From CAZGWJ01 sp964529445 (lineage in GTDB: Bacteria; Oederibacteriota; Muellerivitia; Muellerivitales; Muellerivitaceae): a stretch of DNA of 37,238 nucleotides. The notes under the pieces are model-generated. The model saw only the letters and a list, made by a program, of their open reading frames with translations. It ran no database searches and was not told where the DNA came from. Position 1 is the stretch's first letter; each line of letters opens with the position of its first letter. Location of the stretch: positions 1 through 37,238 of the forward strand of contig CAZGWJ010000020.1 of assembly GCA_964529445.1 (NCBI GenBank), given 5' to 3'. Positions 31,865 through 37,238 of the stretch are shown here, in pieces. A program made the translations under genes and the position numbers.

Positions 31865-32171
31865 GCCCCAACCCAAGGAGATGGACCTGCATATTTGCAA
31901 ATTCCATACTGTACATTATGCCGCCGTTGGCCTGTCATCCAGAGGAAGGTGTCGACATGTATCAGGCCATGAAGCAGAGATCGGCGATCACGATTCAAGA
32001 TAAGCCCTGTAGTAGATCTTCGCTCACGACAGGTCAGGCATGCGTTATGCGTACCTGGCACTGATACCTGCTAGACAATGAATTATCCGCTATTACCGAG
32101 AATATTCTGCGCGAACGGTTGCGCACGATCATCCCACCTGACGACCGACGCCCTCACACACGACACGGTGG

Positions 32172-32199
32172 TATAATCCTTTCATTCGCCATTGAAAGG
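32172..32199 (+). promoter_or_regulatory. -10 box followed by an SD-sequestering hairpin
   Basis: TATAAT at 32172-32177, then CCTTTCA (32178-32184), loop TTCGCCAT and TGAAAGG (32193-32199), a perfect 7-bp stem. The 3' arm contains AAAGG, the SD of the lipoprotein gene at 32206. Transcription from this -10 would begin within or just after the first arm, so whether the full stem is on the mRNA depends on the exact +1. Confidence 0.55.
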
Positions 32200-32205
32200 T
32201 TCACC

Positions 32206-33045
32206 ATGAGGAATTACTGGATCGTCATGGTTTTCTCCGTACTGATCGTCCTATCCTCGTCCTGCAAGAACCCAGCGACCCCTCCATCGGCGGCCGCATT
32301 GGGCGACACGGAAACCCCCACCCCCACGCAAACCTGGACACCAACCGTCACGTCCACGCCCACTCCTCCTTGCGGCTTGGCGACGTGCACCTCCACGGCC
32401 ACGCCCGTCGACTACTACATCATCGATGATCTCGAGGACAATGACATTTACCTCAACCCGAACCTGGTCGGAGGGGGCAACGGTTTCTGGTGCCAATATG
32501 GTTACGTCGCTACACCGATCCCCACTATATTCGTGGTCCCGAATACCCTGTCGGGTGGGCTCAACACGACCGCTTATGCGTTGCGGATGCAGGCATCGCT
32601 GACGGATCCGGCGGACGGTTCCTACCCCGAGGTATTCCTCAGGGGATGGTTCCGCTCGATCGTCACGAACCGATACGACGCGTCGCAGTTCTCGGGCATC
32701 AAGTACCTGGTCTATGTGGGGGCGGGGGACAATGCCGTGAAGCGCAAGTTCCATATCCGAATCGCCGACACCACACACATCGCCGATAGCGGGACCTGCT
32801 TCACGAACTGTTACGACCATTTCGGCATCGCGATGCCTTCCGTTCCGACCGGGGGATGGGTCTCCCAGTCGGTGACGTTCTCGACGGCGGTTCGTGAGGG
32901 ATGGGGCAACCCGATTATCCCGACGACCTTGTCGGGACACCATCTTCAGGAATTGTTAAGTCTGGATTGGGTCGAATCGAGGAACAATGTCGCCGGAACA
33001 TCCACCATCGATTTCTGGGTGGACCAGATTGAGTTCATCCCCTAG
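32206..33045 (+). CDS. Lipoprotein with Thr/Pro linker and carbohydrate-binding-like domain
   Basis: 279 aa. Start at the ATG with AAAGGT five bases upstream; the frame is open further up but without signal or SD. Signal peptide with lipobox LSSSC (Cys20). Residues about 33-68 are a linker ETPTPTQTWTPTVTSTPTPP, the same style as in the first gene of the window. Residues about 72-279 begin YYIIDDLEDNDIYLNP and end TIDFWVDQIEFIP, the signature of CIA30/CBM11-like jelly-rolls (D-x-L-E-D at the start, W-x-D-x-I at the end). Likely a surface-anchored sugar-binding protein. It belongs to the host's polysaccharide theme rather than to the defence cluster. Confidence 0.75.
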   Translation: MRNYWIVMVFSVLIVLSSSCKNPATPPSAAALGDTETPTPTQTWTPTVTSTPTPPCGLATCTSTATPVDYYIIDDLEDNDIYLNPNLVGGGNGFWCQYGYVATPIPTIFVVPNTLSGGLNTTAYALRMQASLTDPADGSYPEVFLRGWFRSIVTNRYDASQFSGIKYLVYVGAGDNAVKRKFHIRIADTTHIADSGTCFTNCYDHFGIAMPSVPTGGWVSQSVTFSTAVREGWGNPIIPTTLSGHHLQELLSLDWVESRNNVAGTSTIDFWVDQIEFIP

Positions 33046-33065
33046 TAGCAGAGCGGTGTCAGGCC

Positions 33066-33102
33066 CCCGAAGTAGAGTTGCCTGCGGCAACACACTTCAG
33101 GG
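33066..33102. other. Extended hairpin between convergent genes
   Basis: CCCGAAGT-AGA-GTTGCC-TGC-GGCAAC-AC-ACTTC-A-GGG: three stem blocks (CCC/GGG, GAAGT/ACTTC, GTTGCC/GGCAAC) with small bulges. It has no T-tract, so it is an imperfect terminator or a mobile-repeat remnant. Confidence 0.55.
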
Positions 33103-33241
33103 CAGACGTGAATTATGAACTTTTCAAGGATCTGGCTCAAACCATCAACACCTTATTCTTGCCCGGCTCTATTTCCCGCTCCCCTCAAGCCTTTTCACTG
33201 AAGTAAGGGACCGGGCCTCACCCCTTCGGCAATTCCGCGGG

Positions 33242-34327
33242 TTATTTCTCAAATCTCCGGAAGTCCTGCAATAACCCCAACAACTTCCGCTCATTCGGAG
33301 GGTCATCCCCATGAAAGACATGGTTCCGGACGTCGTTGGCCGCGCCCAGCACCTTGAATTTCTCGCGGTCGATGCGCCCCTTATCGACCAGCATCTGCAC
33401 GAACTTCCAGTTGGAATGCGGCCGTTCCAGGTCGCCGTTGGTCTTCTCGTACTCGTCCAGGATCAATTCGTACTGATGTGAAAGGTAGAGAGCCGCATCC
33501 TCCAGGAGATGCCGATTCAGGAAGAACTCCGCCTTGTCCAGCTCGCCCCCGGTGAGGAACGTGTTTCGCACGAACTGGTTGATGGCCTGCTCGCGGATCC
33601 TCGCGGCCTCCTCGATGACCGGGAAACTCCCCTTCCAAGGGACCCTTCCGTCCTCCACGGGCAAACGGAACTTCCGCTTCGGGTCGAACAGCCGTCTCTC
33701 GGGCGACCGTTCCTGCACCAGCAGGGGATACAGAAGCGTCACCGCGAAATCGAGCTTCTTGCCCGTCTTTGCGTCCAGGAGATCCCGGTAGTATTCTCCC
33801 TGGGGATTGGGCTTGATGTCGCTCAACTTGAACCAGTACCCGCATTCGTGACGCAACCTGCACTCGGGCTTCCTCTCCCGGCAGAACGAGCAGGCGTTCT
33901 CCTCCTTATGGTGGAAGTAATAGGCGGGGATGCGGGCGCAGGCCGGCCGCCCCTGGTCGTCGTCGGGAAGCGACGCGGATTCGCCGTAATGGACGTCCAC
34001 CATGTGTCCCACGTGGCATTCGGTCATGGGCGGGTTGGGGTTATGTATATAGAGGCGAACCTCCTCCCCGTCCCGGATCCTCCGCTTGAAACCCTCCACC
34101 TCCCGGACGGCTTCCTCGCCGGCCTTGGACTCGCCGTAGGGTTCGTACTCCTCGCCCGGGACGCCATTCTCGTCCACCGGCACGCGGAACTTGCCCCACC
34201 AAGCCGTGCCGTCGTCGTCGGAACCGTAGGACACCTGCTGGATGATCTTCAGGTGGTCCTCGACGGCCCGCGCGACGTAGTCGGGATTCCAACAAACCAA
34301 GTAGTGAAAAGCCCTGGCCTCGGTCAC
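33242..34327 (-). CDS. Unknown protein with Cys cluster and HEPN-like C-terminus
   Basis: 361 aa, GTG start with GGGAG upstream. No family is recognised as a whole. Residues 146-162 contain CSFCRERKPECRLRHEC (C146, C149, C156, C162), a probable zinc site. The C-terminal third is helical and ends ANDVRNHVFHG; R334-x4-H339 matches the R-x4-6-H active motif of HEPN ribonucleases, with 'RNHVFHG' close to common HEPN endings. The N-terminal half (FHYLVCWNPDYVARAVEDH, WWGKFRVP) is unassigned. Convergent with the lipoprotein gene. A role in RNA-targeting defence is an inference from the motif and surroundings. Confidence 0.6.
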   Translation of the reverse strand: MTEARAFHYLVCWNPDYVARAVEDHLKIIQQVSYGSDDDGTAWWGKFRVPVDENGVPGEEYEPYGESKAGEEAVREVEGFKRRIRDGEEVRLYIHNPNPPMTECHVGHMVDVHYGESASLPDDDQGRPACARIPAYYFHHKEENACSFCRERKPECRLRHECGYWFKLSDIKPNPQGEYYRDLLDAKTGKKLDFAVTLLYPLLVQERSPERRLFDPKRKFRLPVEDGRVPWKGSFPVIEEAARIREQAINQFVRNTFLTGGELDKAEFFLNRHLLEDAALYLSHQYELILDEYEKTNGDLERPHSNWKFVQMLVDKGRIDREKFKVLGAANDVRNHVFHGDDPPNERKLLGLLQDFRRFEK

Positions 34328-34470
34328 GGAAAACTCCCGAGGCAGTTAGGAGTTAGGAGTGAGGAGTTAGGTGTTGCCGGCAAAAAGGCTAAAGGGCAAT
34401 GAGGAATTAGGAATGAGGTATTCGGAATTGGTATCAACAGATCGAAAGATCCGGTCACGGAAAACCCCCG
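34321..34470. repeat. 19-bp direct duplication of a start region flanking repeat phrases
   Basis: CGGTCACGGAAAACTCCCG at 34321-34339 recurs with one mismatch at 34452-34470. The first copy, read on the minus strand, contains the SD (CGGGAG) and GTG start of the HEPN-like gene. Between them lie AGTTAGGAGTTAGGAGTGAG... (34343-34371) and CAATGAGGAATTAGGAATGA... (34398-34431), related to phrases at 15661 and 24868. Confidence 0.85.
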
Positions 34471-34515
34471 TTAATCCAGAATCAACTGCACCTGACATGA
34501 CTACATCATATTTTC

Positions 34516-34980
34516 CTACAAATCGATCAAATCCTTTCCATCCCGAAGATATTTGAACCTAATAACCGCATTGATCCCGGATACTTTCCGGACTAAATCG
34601 ACTATTCTCCTGAACCATGCCGTGTATTCGGCCATATATTCCTCTTTATTATTCTCGTCTATCTTATAGCACGGCGCAGAGAAATCCGTAACCAACCACA
34701 CCTCGAACCCATCCGTCCAACGTTTGCTTCCCTCATACAAATACGCAACAACCTTTCCGATCATCTGTCTCCATTCGTCATAACCGACTACATCGACAAT
34801 CACGTGTTTTCCGTCGATCATTCCAATATAATCCGCATATAAAGATCCCCAGTTATATTTCTCGCATCCACCGCCTTCATATATCTTCAACAGTTTTGCG
34901 CCATTGACATCCTTGCCACTGTCAAACGTGTTTTCAATGTAACGAACCAAGTCCAACAATTTGCCCTCGTGCTGTCCCAT
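34516..34980 (-). CDS. Unknown small protein, possible degenerate nuclease fold
   Basis: 154 aa; strong SD GGAGGG before ATG; 12 bases downstream of the DUF2779 gene, so probably the same transcript. Noticeably A/T-richer than neighbours. No family recognised. The middle reads YADYIGMIDGKHVIVDVVGYDEW...QMIGKVVAYLYEG, then EVWLVTDF. The order of strand, strand, 'IGKVVAYL' helix and a final strand recalls PD-(D/E)XK folds, but the expected E-x-K is DVVGYD, so it may be inactive or a different fold. Confidence 0.55.
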   Translation of the reverse strand: MGQHEGKLLDLVRYIENTFDSGKDVNGAKLLKIYEGGGCEKYNWGSLYADYIGMIDGKHVIVDVVGYDEWRQMIGKVVAYLYEGSKRWTDGFEVWLVTDFSAPCYKIDENNKEEYMAEYTAWFRRIVDLVRKVSGINAVIRFKYLRDGKDLIDL

Positions 34981-34992
34981 GGTCCCTCCTGT

Positions 34993-36453
34993 TTACTTCA
35001 AAACCTCAAAAAGCTTCACCATCGCCATGGTGTCCTGGCAGCAATAGGCGAGCAGGTCTTTTCGGATCTTTTCCGCTTCCTCCTTGGGCGTCCTCTCGTC
35101 CCTCATCTTCTGGTAAGCCCTCACCGCCGCCTCGCCGTCACCCACTTCCATCCCATCGTACGTCATGCCGGGGATCATGGCCGGCAAAACAACTTTCAAG
35201 CTGGCGCTGCCTTGAAATTCGGGATAAACGATGTGACGCCTATAGAAAGGTATGATCAAGTCCTGCATCCTCCGGATCGCCGAACGGAACAATTCCCCGT
35301 GTTCAGGAAACAAAACCGACAAGCCATCCAAGACGTCCTTTTCATAGGCCGCCCAATAGGCCACCACCGACCCCTTGTCCCTCAACACCCCGGCCAAGCT
35401 GTCCGCCAAGGCCTTTCTCGGATCGCTCTTGCCGTCGGCGAGGAATTCGTGATGTATAGGTTCTGCGCCCGGCTTTTCCACGATATGCATTGAGTATTGG
35501 AACGCGATCTTCTGACCCGAGAAGGTCCCGTCATAGAGCGGGATTCGTGGATTTTCGGCCTCGAAATCCAGGAATTGGATCGGATATTCGATCTTCTCGA
35601 CGAAATTGCGAACCTCCGCATCCTTCCAGATCTTCTTCCCGGTCTTGGCGGCCTCCACCTGGATCCTCTGGTTCTTGCCGAGCTTCGTCCCCGCCGGTAT
35701 GTCGGTGATCCGGATGATCCCTTCGTGATACAGCCTCTCAGCGACAGCGGAGGAACCGCAAAGGGTGAAGACGTTATCCTCCGGCATTCCCTTCCAGCAA
35801 TGGTCCTTGAAAGGGCAACCATAGGGCGTATCGCACCGGCTTCCGATGGGGATGTCTGGTGCTTTCTTACCGTCTGCGACCTCAAGAAACGTTTGTACCT
35901 GTTTCGCGATCCCCGGCATGAGGCGGCGGACATCACGCGTGATATCCGTCATCTTGAAGAATTTCGGCCATTCGATGTCCCCATGCCTGACGTATTCCCT
36001 GTCGATATGGCAGAGGATGCTCTTTCCCATCTTGAAGCCGGCCCCCTCGAAAATCCACCGCTGGATGGCCATGTCTTGGAACTGGTATTCCTTGATGCTC
36101 GTGACGCTCTTGACCTCGACCATGTCCCATTTGCCGCCGTTATTGACCAGGACATCGGCCCGCGCCATGACGCGGCCAAACTCGGCCGCCGGCTCGAACA
36201 GGATCTTCGCCCCATCTTTCACGGCCTTTCGGGTCGAGAGCATGGCTTCCGGGATATGGCGGTGGTCCTCGGAGATGAGAACGCCACCCGGAAACAATTC
36301 CTGGGCCTGGACGCCGATATCAGTGCCCTGCTCGAAACGGGCCAATTGCCAATCGTCGTAATGCTTCAAACCGGGTTTGTGGACCTCCAGCCAGAGGCGT
36401 TTGACGCATTGCAAGCCGGCGGTGTATTTGGATTTGGATAGCATCATGGGCAT
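34993..36453 (-). CDS. DUF2779-type protein: Cas4-like nuclease plus DEDD exonuclease-like domain
   Basis: 486 aa. The N-terminal half is Cas4/AddB-like: C16 (LQCVKRLWLEVHKPG), D100 (ARADVLV), E113-V-K115 (DMVEVKSVTSIKEYQFQD) and C207/C213/C219 (CDTPYGCPFKDHC), the four cysteines expected for an iron-sulfur cluster. The C-terminal half is the DUF2779 RNase H-like domain: FLDFEAENP (D296, E298), a middle AYWAAYEKDVL and YCCQDTMAMV (D474). Start at the first of three clustered ATGs; no good SD. It should be a DNA-processing nuclease. The family is often found without known partners; a defence role is inferred from the setting. Confidence 0.85.
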   Translation of the reverse strand: MPMMLSKSKYTAGLQCVKRLWLEVHKPGLKHYDDWQLARFEQGTDIGVQAQELFPGGVLISEDHRHIPEAMLSTRKAVKDGAKILFEPAAEFGRVMARADVLVNNGGKWDMVEVKSVTSIKEYQFQDMAIQRWIFEGAGFKMGKSILCHIDREYVRHGDIEWPKFFKMTDITRDVRRLMPGIAKQVQTFLEVADGKKAPDIPIGSRCDTPYGCPFKDHCWKGMPEDNVFTLCGSSAVAERLYHEGIIRITDIPAGTKLGKNQRIQVEAAKTGKKIWKDAEVRNFVEKIEYPIQFLDFEAENPRIPLYDGTFSGQKIAFQYSMHIVEKPGAEPIHHEFLADGKSDPRKALADSLAGVLRDKGSVVAYWAAYEKDVLDGLSVLFPEHGELFRSAIRRMQDLIIPFYRRHIVYPEFQGSASLKVVLPAMIPGMTYDGMEVGDGEAAVRAYQKMRDERTPKEEAEKIRKDLLAYCCQDTMAMVKLFEVLK

Positions 36454-36720
36454 GGCGAAACACCACCCGTGAAGCCAAATGGAAAATAGAATATCGAAAA
36501 GAGAAAATGGACGTTCATCGATCTGGTTAATGAAAGATTGAACACATCATTCCTTTACATTGAATCTATACTTGCACTTACTGCCCCAATCACGATCGTG
36601 ATATGCCTTAGTCACGAAAAGCGTTTACAGGTAAACCCCGTCTAAGCAAACACGGGCCACGGCCTTCTGGTTAAGATGACTTCTGCGAGGAAGATCAAAC
36701 TTAGCCAAAGGAGAAGAGCC
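36454..36720. other. Intergenic region with a 14-bp perfect palindrome before the transposase
   Basis: ATCACGATCGTGAT (36589-36602) is a perfect palindrome. TTTACAGGTAAA (36625-36636) is a second dyad. These lie upstream of the transposase gene and may be part of the IS end, whose exact terminal repeats I cannot define. Confidence 0.5.
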
Positions 36721-37238
36721 ATGACCCGTGACATGTATGTTATCAAGAGGAAGCTGAACGTCCTAGACCTTGGCCGCGAGCTGGGGAACATCTCGGACGC
36801 CTGCCGGAAGCTGGGAATCTCCCGCCAACACTACTACGACATCCGAAAAGCCGTTTCAGAAGAAGGGGTTCAGGGACTTGTCGAGAAGTCCCGCAAGGTG
36901 GCTCGTGTCCGCAATCGGGTCGAAACCGATGTGGAAGAGGCCATTTTGCAGTATTCCCTGGAATATCCCACCCATGGTCAGGTTCGCGTGGCCAATGAAC
37001 TGCGCAAGAAGGGCTTTGATATCTCCGCTGGCGGGGTGCGATCGGTTTGGCTCCGCCACGATCTGGAGATCAAGGCCAAGCGTCTGAAGCGGCTGGAGCG
37101 TTGGGCGGCAGAGAACACGGCCATCCTGACCGAATCCCAGGTGGATGCCCTGGAACGCGTGAAGGAGGTCGAGGAGGCCCACGGCGAGATCGAGACGTTC
37201 CACCCGGGGTTCCTGGTGGCCCAGGACACCTGTTACGT
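36721..37238 (+). CDS. IS481-like transposase, truncated by the window edge
   Basis: 172 residues to the end of the window, still open. SD AAAGGAG before ATG. N-terminal helix-turn-helix (ISDACRKLGISRQHYYDIRK), EEGVQGLVEKSR, an HTH_32-like region with YPTHGQVRVANELRKKGF and GGVRSVWLRHDLEIKAKRLK, and the start of the rve catalytic domain (FLVAQDTCYV), whose Asp is the first of the DDE triad. It marks the right border of the accessory region. Confidence 0.88.
   Translation, partial: MTRDMYVIKRKLNVLDLGRELGNISDACRKLGISRQHYYDIRKAVSEEGVQGLVEKSRKVARVRNRVETDVEEAILQYSLEYPTHGQVRVANELRKKGFDISAGGVRSVWLRHDLEIKAKRLKRLERWAAENTAILTESQVDALERVKEVEEAHGEIETFHPGFLVAQDTCY

Larger units (their letters stand above)
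31853..32205. other. Intergenic stretch between divergent MazG operon and lipoprotein gene
   Basis: 353 bases. Next to mazG lies TAAAAT (31859-31864 on the minus strand, -10 of mazG). ATTTGCAAAT (31893-31902) is a perfect 10-bp palindrome that could be an operator for the LexA-like fusion. At 32172 is TATAAT for the lipoprotein gene. The central part (31920-32120) shows no recognisable gene. Confidence 0.5.

Noticed and set aside
31957..32064. A 35-codon plus-strand frame with AGGAAGGTG upstream
   Set aside because: No similarity recognised, composition not gene-like, and no conserved neighbour relation; kept only as intergenic sequence.
33066..33102. Hairpin after the lipoprotein gene called as a terminator
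   Set aside because: Stem is long but bulged and has no T-tract on either strand, so I list it only as a hairpin.
1..37238. tRNA or rRNA genes
   Set aside because: I scanned the intergenic gaps by eye for cloverleaf or rRNA-like sequence and saw none; a covariance search was not possible.

Overview
The window (about 37 kb, GC-rich, roughly 60-65% by eye) looks like a chromosomal segment of an uncultured Gram-negative bacterium. Evidence for an outer membrane: an OmpA-domain lipoprotein, two small outer-membrane beta-barrels, a TolC-type channel and lipobox signal peptides. Secreted proteins carry long Thr/Pro linkers and FlgD-type Ig-like modules, which I associate with uncultured candidate phyla, but I cannot place the organism. 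GTG and TTG starts are frequent. Several genes have a -10 box only 6-8 bp from the start codon, suggesting leaderless transcripts.

Left part (1-16.0 kb), host-type genes: the 3' end of a Thr/Pro-rich secreted protein; a GH51-like glycosidase; a TPR/beta-barrel protein; the helicase HrpB; a ferritin-like protein; an envelope operon (OmpA lipoprotein, beta-barrel, small lipoprotein) ending in a strong terminator; a large GH44 family glycosidase; a PLDc_N membrane peptide; a GT39 glycosyltransferase coupled to exonuclease III; and a Dabb protein. The two glycosidases point to plant-type polysaccharide use.

Middle (16.1-23.9 kb), one efflux operon: TetR regulator, TolC, short HlyD-type adaptor, two separate ABC ATPases and two ABC-2 permeases. 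It resembles E. coli ybhG-F-S-R with the double ATPase split in two. A sigma70-like promoter overlaps dyad operators in front of tetR. Every junction from tolC to the first permease carries palindromic repeat elements. One lies inside the tolC coding region, one supplies the SD of the first ATPase gene, and one probably codes the N-terminus of the second.

Right part (23.9-37.2 kb), accessory: a YefM-YoeB toxin-antitoxin pair with its operator between -35 and -10; a transposase C-terminal scrap; a HIT gene; and a cluster that looks like a defence island. The cluster holds two overlapping HNH endonuclease genes on the plus strand and a four-gene operon on the minus strand. That operon is a MazG-like NTP pyrophosphohydrolase, a PD-(D/E)XK nuclease + DUF2075 helicase + LexA/S24 fusion, a third HNH nuclease, and an unknown protein with an FFDPDNG motif. 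Further right are a lipoprotein, a HEPN-like zinc protein, a small unknown protein, a Cas4-like/DEDD nuclease (DUF2779) and the start of an IS481-like transposase.

The best candidate for an undescribed system is the MazG / nuclease-helicase-LexA / HNH / FFDPDNG operon at 27463-31852. Its helicase carries an apparently complete self-cleavage cassette (Ala-Ala-Gly site, Ser701, Lys746), which would allow damage- or RecA-gated switching. All functions are read from sequence motifs; no database search was possible.
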